Under the pieces are notes generated by a model. It was given only the letters and a program-made list of their open reading frames with translations. It searched no databases and was not told the origin of the DNA. This document shows positions 24,335 through 34,979 of a stretch of 64,000 nt of DNA, piece by piece. This DNA is from Heterobilharzia americana (taxonomy: Eukaryota; Platyhelminthes; Trematoda; Strigeidida; Schistosomatidae). Every line of letters begins with the position of its first letter. The first letter of the stretch is position 1. The position numbers and the translations under genes are program-made. Location: NCBI GenBank assembly GCA_944470555.2, contig OX104134.1, positions 103,472,701 to 103,536,700 on the forward strand, written 5' to 3'.

Positions 24335-24860
24335 CTAATTTGGATTTGAGGAACCGCCAGACACCACAATGCTAGCAAGGCGATAGGGTGTCTTCTTCAG
24401 GCTTTGGTTGGTATCCCATGAGTAACTGAGATTGTAGTGTGGAGCAGTGAGATGTCTGGCAAACTTTGTATAATTCAGGACCACCTTCGCGTCATGATTG
24501 CAGTAAACTTGCGTCATGGTACAGGCTGTGGAGTAGCCGATATTCACTAGGGATGTCATTCAATGTTGCCGGTAGGTCTCGTTCAAAGCAGCTGGGCAAC
24601 CGCATTCTAATGTCGGTAAGCCTAGGTGACCCCACGTTACAGACAAGTAGTGAAGATTTAGACCGATCATCTGCAGTGGATCTTAGTCTAAATCTTTCAC
24701 ATTCTCGGTTACCAAAACTGGCGTGGATGGGGAAGTCACCACTCCGATTCACAATCAGCTTCAAACAGCGACGTCAGGCAATGGAAAGAGATAAACGACT
24801 GTCGAAATGTCGACTCAGTGTCTTAAGCGTGGCGTCGGTTCTGGTATAAAATCACTTCGC
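24335..24860 (-). other. Open, coding-like segment of unknown family
   Basis: Both strands stay open here (minus 24492-24764, 90 residues; plus 24466-24849, 127 residues). The minus frame reads more like protein, with charged runs such as GNRECERFRLRSTADDRSKS and RMRLPSCFERDLPATLNDIP, and open text continues after a single stop. GC content looks higher than in the flanks. It may be a piece of an unrecognised mobile element. No domain was identified. Confidence 0.25.
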
Positions 24861-25049
24861 ATTATTGACCGGGCTCGGATGGACCAATATTTTGAAGTAG
24901 GAGACGCACCTCCCAGGAATCATTCTGGTCAGCGAAATTTACCTTGAAATGGCCTTCATAACTCCGAACCAAATACCAAAAGCTACCGCAAACTTCCTCG
25001 ATGAATCATTTCCATCAGACTTACATAAAGAGAATCAGAGCACATCATG

Positions 25050-26062
25050 ACACACAAGTGCATCGGTTCAGTCTGCCGCACTTTACTGCAGCACACAAAG
25101 AATAGGATGATAGAAAAGTGATATCAAGGTAGCGAAGCTGTGTGAGAGAATGAGAAGTTCGAAGACAAGGGTTAGATGGAGTACTGAAGCCATAGAAACC
25201 GTCAAAAGGCGAATACATCTGGAGGTGGCGACCGATTTTCAGGCACGACACTAACGGTCGTCAACCGCTGATTCCGTTCGTCTTACCAACCCTAAATAGG
25301 CAGTCAGCATCTCCCTAAATGGCTCAGACCACAGTTGGAGGCTTCATCGACTAGTGCCACATCTTGGTCTGGCCACTCTGGGCCTTCTTACAACCTAATC
25401 AAGCTTCCCATTGCGTGACACACCGACGTAGGAGGCGACTGGGCATGCGCAGAACGTGTCCAAACCACCTCATCCGCCGAATGCTCAGATGACCAATCGA
25501 CTGGACTATTTTGGCCAGCACCCTTCTCCTGGCCCCAACACGACCACACGGTGATTCAAAAATGTGCGAGCATTACTATGAGGACATCTACGGTCAGCAA
25601 CCGCCTCATGTCTTCCACTTATGAAAAATGGTGCCACACCAATGTATAATGGGACAGAACGAACTGTGGCACAATGCTGTCATCCTTTGATAGGTAGCCG
25701 GATGTCTCACCACCATCTCGGTGACCCACGTTGGCACACGCCGAACGAATCGTCTGTACGCAATTCTAGATTTCGTCAACGGCTGGTCGTTGGTAGGCTG
25801 ATGCAGCCCTCCGAGCAGGTGAAGTGATGAATACACTCCATCACTTCATTCCCTGTCACTAAACTACTGTAATGGCTGAAGACCGGTCCTGGAGCATCAT
25901 TTTACATTTGATAAGCGTGAAATCCATGCCAGAGACACTCAGTTTCCGCTCCGTTCGCTCGTAACGTCCTGCATTCTGTTATCGTCTTCTCTTGGGAGGA
26001 CAGTATCGTCGGCCAGATGACCTCCAGAGAGTATGCCACTCCCAGTGAAGTCAGATGTATCT
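25050..26062 (-). mobile_element. RTE-B-like 3' half, 5' cut by an RTE-A copy
   Basis: Minus strand. It starts in the RT just before the catalytic box (GILSGGHLADDTVLPREDD, an eroded YADD), runs through the VLLYG-like thumb region (about 25560-25700), the RRMRWFGHVLRMPSRLLRR tail (about 25440-25500), GQTKMWH, and a 3'UTR sharing CACAAGTGCATCGGTTCA with the copy at 10160. The RTE-A element begins directly at its upstream end. Confidence 0.7.
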
Positions 26063-26077
26063 AAGAGTATGTCCATT

Positions 26078-28610
26078 CTTATTGTCATTAATATCGTTAT
26101 TTTCCTTCGGGCTCCTAGTGGAACATAGAGCCTCAGTAGCACGTCGCCATTTCACTCTCTCTTCTGCAGTCTTTTTAACCTGGCTCCACCACCGTCCAGA
26201 AGCTTTCATTTCTTCCTCACGCGATCTCCTCCATGTCACCCTCAGCTGGGACGCCCAGCTGGTCGTTTCCCATCTGGGTTCCACTCGGGGGCCTGGCGCG
26301 TGATGTCCCCAAATGTTCCTCTCAGTGTTCCACCCAGCCCATCTCCCCTCCCTTCCGCATGTCCATTGGGCCATGGATTCTTGGTTGATTCGTTGTTAGG
26401 TCAGAGTCCCTCGTGGCCTATTCTTATCACTCTGGCCACCAGATCTTCACTATCGAGTGAGCGTAAGTGACAGCTGCTGATGAACGTCTTTAGTTCGTTG
26501 GAATTACCTTCCGTGACGTACCAAGTTTCTGAACCCTACAGAAGCACTGACTTGGCATTAGTGTTGAAGATCTGCATCTTGTTTTTTACCGCAAGTGGAG
26601 TGCAGTAGACCTCCACACCGACATCAAGTAATTGAAGGCCGGTCTTGTTTCTCCGATCCTGGCTTTGACATCCTCGTCTGTGCCACCCGCGGTTGAAACG
26701 ATCCTGCATAGTCGGAGAAGTGGGTGGACGTAACCATTTCCTTTAGGTTTCCCCTGTTGACAGTGACTGGTGTCTGTTGTTGCCACTGTTGGTTAGGTAT
26801 CTTTATCACCCCTGTCTTCTCTACGTTCGCCTGAAGTCCAGTCTTCGCTGCCCTGCCTCTTCTGTCAACTTGTTGGTTTTCGCCTGTAGATCTTCGAGTT
26901 CGCGCAACGTTAGGCATAAATCATCATCGGCGAAGACCAAATCTTCTCCAGGGGTCTTTTCATCTTCCAGCCAGCATATGCCCCTCCTCTAGCTCCTAAT
27001 TGTTTGTTGCATAACCCAGTCCAGCCGGCCACAATCAGGAAGATGATCATTGACGGTAGGCTGCGAACGTATCCCACTCCTGTCTCCACTTCAAAGGCAT
27101 TGCTGACCTTTCCTCTGCGAATCACTTGGCGTGCGGCATCTTCATATAACTGTTGAATGTGGCTGATAAAGGTTTGTGGCACTAAAACTGTAGTGTTGAA
27201 ACAGTTTCCAAATTACTTCTCGATCGACGCTGTCAAGGACCCTTTTAAAGTCGATGAAGTTGAGTTGGAGAGCTGACTGCTCCGTTCTATGATGATTCGT
27301 AGCGTCGCAATTTGATCCTCAGATGATTTGTTTTTCCCGAAGCCTGCCTGTTCTGGTCGTAGTTTGGAATCCACTGCATCCTTTGGCCTCTCCAGGATGA
27401 TGCGGTTTAATATTTTGCTTGGGGTGGACAGGAGTATGATTCCTCGCGATTTCATGCAAAGACTTAGGTTTCCCTTGTTTGGGAGTTAGCCCTTCTTCCC
27501 ATCGACTGGCAGGTACCTTTCCTTCCTTCCAGACCTTTTTGCAGTAGTGGTGTGAGCATGTCCTCTGTTGTCTCTGCGTGTTTTCAGTGCTCCTGGCGGA
27601 ATCCCATCTGGTCCTGATGCCTTTCCGGCTTTCAACATCTTTATGGCGTCCAGGACTTCACTTCTGCTTTTGCCGGGGGGCTTGTGTTCACTGGTGGTTC
27701 TGTGGCTGGGCTTCTGGTGATATTTCCGGACGAGTTGTAGGTGGTGGTGGTTGACTCAAGAGTTTTTTGAGGTGGTCAGCCCATCGTCTTCTTTCTTCCT
27801 CTTCCTCTTTGATAATTAAGTTTCCTTCACTACCTTTCTGTGGTGATCTCTTCACGGACAGTAAGTAACCTGGTTATTTGATATAGTGTTGTCAGATCTC
27901 TCCTACATGCAGCTTGCTCTGCTTCACCTGCCAGCGTGTCGTGGAAGTGTCTTTGGTCTCTACGCGCACTCTTTTTCACTTGTTTGTCCAGGCTGTATGG
28001 TTGTGCTCAGTTCCGCTTTTGGTTATTCATCCCTGCGATGCAATGCACTGGTTCATTTTCTGTTTCACCATCCTCCTCTCCCTCCTGTATCAGCTTTCAC
28101 GTGTCCGCGGAAAGCGATTCCTTGTCCTGCTCCTTCTTCCTTCTTGGCATGGTTATGCAGGTTTCCTTCCACGCCTCTTTCAAAGAGCCTCAGCGTTCTT
28201 TCATGCCCTTTCCTATGGGGTGTTACTCAATGTTTGACGGCTGGCTGACGTGAAGATGTCCTTTGTAGTTTCGTCTTTCAGCTCAGTTCCTGTTCTGGGT
28301 GCTGAACTTGGACCGTGGTCTACCACCAACTTCTTCGAAGGCTTTCAACCTGATTTTGAAGGTAGTTTCATCGCACTAGACAGTGAGTGGTGTAAACCTA
28401 CATGTGTCCTCCTCTCCTACTTCTTGTATCCAGCAGACTGCGTCTCCACTTTCTGCAGAGTGAAATGAAGTCGATCTGATTGCTAGTATGTCCTGGTGTC
28501 CGGTGAGATCCATGTCGCTACCTTGTGAATATACTTGTGTTCGTACACACTGCCTCCGATCACCAAAACACTGAATGCGCAGGAGTTTTTGTGACAACGC
28601 TCCACAAGCC
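26078..28610 (-). mobile_element. RTE-A retrotransposon, 5'-truncated, dead
   Basis: Minus strand. The 5' break falls in the endonuclease (CAFSVLVIGG, HKYIHKVATWISPDTRT, about 28400-28600). The linker with GKASGPDGI follows (about 27600-27660), then RT (LLSTPSKILNRIILERPK; EDQIATLRIIIERS; QTFISHIQQLYEDA) and the tail RVTWRRSREEEMKASG..RRATEALCSTRSP (26110-26260). It ends in a short AT-rich tail with TAATGACAATAAG. Stops and frameshifts are present throughout. Positions 27426-27692 are almost identical to 17128-17394 of the intronic copy, whereas neighbouring parts are much more diverged. Confidence 0.82.
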
Positions 28611-29059
28611 CTAAGGCGAGTGGGTGAGCTCCAGTAGGCAGCCATGGTATGTATCATGCACCCGTTCACCACCCCATTCAAAGTCAGGCTGCCACAACAC
28701 GTCAGGGTCGGCAGAAGCAGAAACTGCTATCAGGCTTAGAAATATGGCGCGTCAGCTACCGATAAGTATGTCCGTGTTTCACAACCTGTCGGGGGGTTAA
28801 AAATATGATCTATGCACTTTTATCTGGGTTTGAAACCAGTCTAGTTTTCTCGATCTACCGTTAGGCGCCATATGATTATGAGTTGTAAGATCGTGGACAC
28901 ACTTTTAGTCGAACTAATTCACCTATGATTGTCACAGAAAGACCTTTCTCTTTTCTTATGGACAAGAATAGCCAGTAGGGTAGATCGGTCTGAGGAGACT
29001 AACTCTGATTCCTATACATTACCCGGCGCCTCCGGACTGCAATCAGTAGTTTCCTACCT

Positions 29060-29450
29060 CTAGCCTTGGAGACTTCGGGGGCAAACAGCTATGCTCTGCT
29101 GCTCTGCAGCGTTCCAGGTTTAATACGGCTCTCTCGACTACGGAGAGAGTCAATGGCTGGAGACCCGCGATTCATTCAGGTTTACGCTGGACGTTTGGAA
29201 GCTGAGGTGTTGATGTGGATCACACGAATAGGGCCTCAGCGTTCTGCGTGGTGTTCAGGAACCTTGTTTTGGGAGGCTATCAGCCTCCCATCCTGTCCGA
29301 GGATGGTTTCACTGACCATCATCTCCTCCTTGCTGGCATCCTTGAGTGGCGTACGACAAGGTGGTCCATCCCCGTCCATCGTCTGCTTGATCCTGGTGGA
29401 TGCCACCAGACAGCCTCTCCCTATGCCCAACGCTAGGGATGAGCAGAAAT
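29060..29450 (+). mobile_element. Possible reverse-transcriptase scrap
   Basis: One frame contains LSGVRQGGPSPSIVCLILVD, which resembles the RT motif SGVRQGCPLSPFLFNFVID of RTE elements. The rest of the 128-residue frame has no clear counterpart. GC content is higher than in the flanks. This is a weak call. Confidence 0.3.
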
Positions 29451-29559
29451 GAGTGACCGCAGTGCACAGATCAAGATCACAAGCGTGGTGGTGGCTATCT
29501 CACTTATATATGTAACCAAGTTACGGCAAATAAGGCCGAAGACAATATATTAAAGGCAG

Positions 29560-32250
29560 CGCTTGGCTCACTGTAGGTCGCCTTACGTGGTGACAAATAC
29601 GAAATGCGTGTGTTGAGCACCATGTCCAACAGCGGAAGCGGATACACTTCTAGCTGAATCAAATGCGCATGCTTTCTCATGCAGTGTAAATTTTAAATTG
29701 ATTGCTGGTGGCTCCAGTCTTCCCGAAATTAACTGGATAGGTGGTCGTGGTCCTCAGCGATTCGATGAGATACTTGCTGTGATAGATCCCTACAGTTGGG
29801 AGCGGCATGTCCACGCACCTACTAGCGGTGGCAACATGTTGGACTTACTATTTTTCCATGACACCACTTACGTTAGTGGCTAGTTTTCTGGTAGTGATCA
29901 CAGAATGGCATTCTGTTGTAAACCTATCCCAACATTAAGTGCGCGTAGCAAGCAAGTCTTACGGATTATTGAATATCGCAACCATAAATATACGGACTGG
30001 AAACCGCTCACAGAACTTCTAAGGTTCTCGCCTTGTAAAGACCACTTTACCACTAGCCCGCTAACAACCACGGTATCCCATTTTTACAGGAATGTCACGT
30101 CGCCTCTGGATACTGTTGTTGCTGCTGTGAAAACGGTGAGGCGATACCGCCACTCTGAATACATTCCAGCTGTATACCGCAAAAAGTCCAGGCGGCTGCC
30201 GAATCTGTAACACTCTTCTAGGGATTTCTACTGGCTGCACGCGATCCATGATACCCTGGAATCAGTCAAAAGTCTACCTGCACAAAAAGCTCGAAATGGT
30301 GAGTTACAATCTTTTAGAAGTGGCCCCCAGGTATAGAGTCTAACATCACTTCTAAAGAAACGCCTTCTCATGACAACAGATGCACAATACCTGCTTCATA
30401 ACGAGGCAGTCTATAGCAACCCAGTCATGAGTTATGAACTGTTTAGTCACCGGTCTTGAGAATTTTGGTTGTGAAACAGGTACTCCTATCAGTCGCATAC
30501 CACTCTACAGTAGCCACTTTGTGACTGCAGAATTTACCCGCGAGAATGTAGCCGAAGCCATCAAGAGCCCAAGACCCACAAAAGGAATGGGAATAGACGG
30601 CCTAGATCTAACAGCCCTAAAGAATAGAGGACAGGACCTTCCGTTGATCCTGCTCAGGTTGTTAACTCAGTTGATGGAAAATGGAGCGTATGCAACTGAA
30701 TGGAAAACTAGCTTTGTGATTCCACACTACAAATGGGGAAAAGGCTAGTATCAGTAGCTACAAGCCCATCAGTACAACCCCAGTCCCATCGCGAATTATG
30801 GGAGAAGCTGTAAGAGACAGTATATCTGAATACCGACTTTCAGAATATATTATAACAAAGTCTCAGCATGCTCATCTGAAAAACGGGTCGTGCATTACGT
30901 GCCATTTCGACTTCTTCAACCTCATTAACAGTAATCGTGGAGCACGCAAAATAGTCCTCGTTGTGTACTATGATGTATCGAGGACATCTGACTTGGTTTC
31001 GCATAATATGCTATTCGAAATGTCAAACGCATCAGGCATAAGCATATCTCTGCCAATTGGCCAAATCATTTCTCAGTGATCGCACCCAAATAACGGAAAT
31101 CCTTTCAGTTCTGTCTACTTCGAGATATGTCGCAAGTGGAGCCGTGCGCGGTAGCATTATCCGGCATCTTTCGTCAGTTATCTAAGTCGACAGAGCTTGC
31201 AACTGCTTTGCCATAGGTGACGCATTTCTATGTGCCGACGACCTAAAGGTCGTTTTGCTCTTGCCATAGGCATGAGCTAGGTGACACTGACTGCCATCCG
31301 GCATGATGCCCTTCTGCAGCTCAACACCAACAGATGCTGGTGGATCCTCATTGGCAACAGTAGCCTTGCCTTGATACGCGAAGTATCTGGACAAGTTACC
31401 AAAACTAGGGCTAAGATGTTCTAGTGACTCGAATTTCTCTGAACGGGCAGCGTATAGCAGAACTAAGTCACGCAGACTCCTAGGATGCACCACTCGTAAC
31501 GCTTATGGCGCTAAATCAAGGGACCTACTCTACAAAGTATGCATCCTTCCAACTCTAGGATGCTGCCCATTCGTTATGAGTAGTTATCGTATAAACGACA
31601 GACTAAAAATCGAAGGGGCACAACGCCACATTCCGTTTGGAACACTAGAAGCTGACTGCTGCCTTGACTACATCTCCAGATGCAACATGCTAGGACTGGA
31701 ACCTCTCTGGAAGGATGAATCTTACATTTTATTATAGACTACTTCGCAAGCAAATACACCCATGCTGGCCAGAAATTAAAGTGATTGTAACATCTGCCCA
31801 GTATTCACTTAATCGCAATCTATCGGCCAAAACTAAGTATTGTTAGACCAAATTTCAGGATAATTTCTTCCCCCAATAAGTTCTGTCACATCTGGAATAG
31901 GCTTCCTGAGGAAATACGTGCTGCAGACCCATTATCTGTCTTTCACTCCCCACTTAATGTGATCCTCGCAGATGAGGAGTCTATCACCCACCTAGTCACT
32001 GTCTATACATTCTGGGCTAATGAACGCATACTAGGACCCCTTAACGTGTAAAGTAAGGCTATCGCCTATCTCAAGTACTTTTGGCCCTAATGGGCTCATA
32101 CATTTTTGCACAGGGCACCTGCTTACTATCCCAGTAGCTTAGGTTGTGTAGTCAGCAAAGTGCACACTAGAAAAGTATATATCGCCTCGATGTATAGTCA
32201 GTTTTCTCCTTGCGTCCTCAAATAAACACGGTATATCTAAGAACTCGTAT
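29560..32250 (+). mobile_element. CR1-clade retrotransposon, decayed
   Basis: The endonuclease C-terminal half reads SSLPEINWIGGRGPQRFDEI, TSGGNMLDLLF and FSGSDHRMAF (29700-29920). The linker and RT have FTRENVAEAIKSP.PTKGMGIDGL, ATEWKTSFVIPHYKWGKG (30434-30748), SQHAHLKNGSCIT..FDFFNLI, VVYYDVSRTSDLVSHNML (30860-31010), SDRTQITEILSV and SGAVRGSI (about 31075-31160), and CADDLKVV (31223). The tail has HIWNRLPEEIRAADPLSVFH, ending at a stop at 32051, and a 3'UTR to about 32250. Frameshifts fragment it. Layout matches CR1-like elements (the clade of S. mansoni SR1). Confidence 0.8.
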
Positions 32251-33789
32251 GAACTTTACGTAAGAAAATCATAAGGGTTATTTTTACGTGCATGAATTAA
32301 AGCGCACATATAACTCGTGTGACCCTGAGAGGATGGGCACTTCTCTGCTCGTGCTTTCCCTCCCTCTTCAGCTTAAGCTTGAAGGGAAAATCTTGGGCAT
32401 ACTTTTGATCGAAAATGTCAGCTTAACATACTACTTTGGACGTGACGCCAGAAATTATAGAAAGAGTTAGTCAACTGGTTTTCCTCCATTGATTTCCAAT
32501 TTTCTGAAAAGTTCCATATTAAGCTCATCTATTTACCAACATCGTGGACGCTACCACATGCGAAAATTCAATTGCAATAACTGGTCTAAGGCTTTTGGAC
32601 AGTCATAATAAGTAAATGTTTTGTTCTCACATTGGTAAGTTAACATGAGGGAAGCCGGCTTACAAGCCTCGCCAAACTGATAATTCTCGGAAGTTTACAA
32701 AATAGCATTCAGTATCGAACGATTCACATATGAAGTCATTGATGTGGATAGTCCTGCTAAAAATTGCTGCAATTCATGAGACAGGCATGGATTTACATCT
32801 ATCACACAGATGAATTCCACTGCCAGAAACAACAGCTCGCAATGTTCGAAGTCTGCGTTATAACCAGCCGACGTTGTTAGTCCACTTGCACAGCTTATTA
32901 TTTGTAGTCTAACCGGCTATTCCTGGGAAAGTTCCTCAGTTTTTAGCTTTGCTAACCAAACAGGACCTATTCATACAATCTGGAGCATCGGTAAAGTATT
33001 CACAGTTATATAACCATGGTGAGTGTCTAAGTCGATGCATTTTCAGGTCACGATGTTACGTTTAAAGGTAGTATGGATTATTTCCACAAAGAATATTTTT
33101 TGCATCTGATGGAAGTAGGAGTTGGAATGGTTAACAGTTCGAATGGCAGCGTTTATACATCGACTTCGAAGGTCTTTTGTATTAGAGTGAGCAGCATCAT
33201 TCGAGAAGTGTATCTGGTGTAAAGTAACCTTTATATGAAAAGATCACTTGATATAGAGTACTAGAAAACGTGTAGTGTGCAGCTACTGCGGGTAAGCCAC
33301 GTTCCGAGCCAATATGTGAATTGGTCGCTGTTTTAATCATTTGTCCAGAATATTTGTGTTACTGTAACTGTCCTGAAAGTCTTGACGGTCTGCTGCTAGA
33401 AGAATCATGACCAGTAGGTGAGTTAATCGTGAAGATGGCTCAGAAACCACGAAAGATTGGGAGCAGTCCAACAATTCTCGGAGTACAATAGCAGGTATTA
33501 TTTCCACTAAGTAGTAATGTTCAGCATCGAATATCATCATGGAGCTGTTGCCGCAAGTGGGAAAGGAAAGGAGAAACTTGAACATAAATAAAAAAGGGAA
33601 TTACTACGCTATCGAATTTGAAGAAGGAAGGTGAGTATCATTTCAGACCTATTCTAACATTATGTGAATTTTCATGTGTGTGGAGTCAACTAAATGGTTT
33701 CTCAAAATTTTCCATATTTGGTGCGTACCGTAGTGGCTTTGAGGGGCAATCAGCACGCATAAAGTTCGTTATGGGGAGGGGAGCCAGTA
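32251..33789. other. No recognised feature
   Basis: Short open frames without motifs on either strand between two CR1 elements. Confidence 0.4.
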
Positions 33790-34975
33790 CTCACACCCTT
33801 TAATGCAGTCGTAGACTAATTAGTAATATGGGAGGAACTCGAGTAATATAATGACTCCGGCTCATGTATTTTGAGGTCCGAGTACGTTTAAAGTGGACGC
33901 AATGGCTCGACCTTGAGTACGTGTCGGTTCTTCCATTATACTTCGTATTTGCAGATGCAATACGAATACCAAGAAATTTATGCATATCCGTGAACAGAAG
34001 GAATTCGTTGAGTAGACGTTGAAAATGAAATGGGGACGTGCAAGTCCAAATAGAATGTGGGAGCGTATTCCATTACTTGCTATACCGTATCACAAAGAAT
34101 CGTGACCTAAGGTTAAGGCGGTATTTTTCGACAAGTATAGTACACCCATGATTGCATAGGCTGTGAGGAGGTGGGCTTAAAGGTGGGGGGGGGATAAGTT
34201 TGAGTAAGCCAAGCAAAATGCTGAAAAATAGGTCAAGGTTGAGCTTAAGGTATCTCAGCCAAAGTGGGTTAGTCTTCGGTTTTTTACATCTATCTTCATA
34301 ATCAAGCTCTTCATGACGGCCCAGTAAGTGGCGGGTAAACTTCCTTTGAATATTCTCAATGCGTATGCTGTCCGCAGCGTATATACTGCTGAAGATGGCT
34401 GCGCCATATTTAAGTACTGGGCGGGCCGTTACTTTGAATAACAACAGTCTAGCCTTAATGGTATATACGTGTTCAAGCAAAAGGTCAACTGAGCGCCTAT
34501 ATTTGGATACAAGGGGCTGGGCATACTCCGTAAAAACGTTAAGTTTCGAAAATACTTAATATCTAAATCACGTGCTGAGTTAGATGATTGCAGCACAGAA
34601 TCGCCAAGGTGTAAGCCTACGTTTGAGTGGGAATTATTAAACAGAGAATTCCGCATTCACTAGAGTTAAGTGGGAGTTGCCATATTCCACTTTAAGCGGA
34701 CAAATTCCTCAGGTCCTCCCTGATTCTATTAAAACTCTCACTTAGTGGTGAGCGGGCGAGGCCACATACAATTTTTAAGTCGTCACCAAACAGGTAGGGA
34801 GCACCATATTTAATTACTTTAGAGATATCATTCATGCGAAGGAGGAAGAGTAAGGGCCCCGACACACTACCCTGAACGACACCACTCAAAATGGGCTTTG
34901 GGGAGGGACAGGTGTGACTGAACTTTGCTACTTGAGTATGCTGTCCAATCATCATTAGTATCAGCATAGGACATC
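33790..34975 (-). mobile_element. CR1-clade element, 3' part (split from 38290-40440)
   Basis: Minus strand. RT motifs: PILSGVVQGSVSGPLLFLL and FGDDLKIVCGL (YADD decayed to FGDD) within 34692-34967. The thumb and tail follow: KARLLLFKVTARPVLKYG, IENIQRKFTRHLLG, LDYEDRCKKPKTNPLWLRYL (34073-34480), then FFVIRYSK-WNTLPHSI just past a stop and a 3'UTR to about 33790. It is separated from its own upstream half by the RTE-B insertion at 34980-38285. Confidence 0.8.
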
Positions 34976-34979
34976 ATGC

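Noticed and set aside
27886..28253. Three overlapping plus-strand frames of 105-120 residues
   Set aside because: Antisense shadows of the RTE-A linker on minus; Cys/Ser/Phe-rich text is the complement of Glu/Lys-rich linker.
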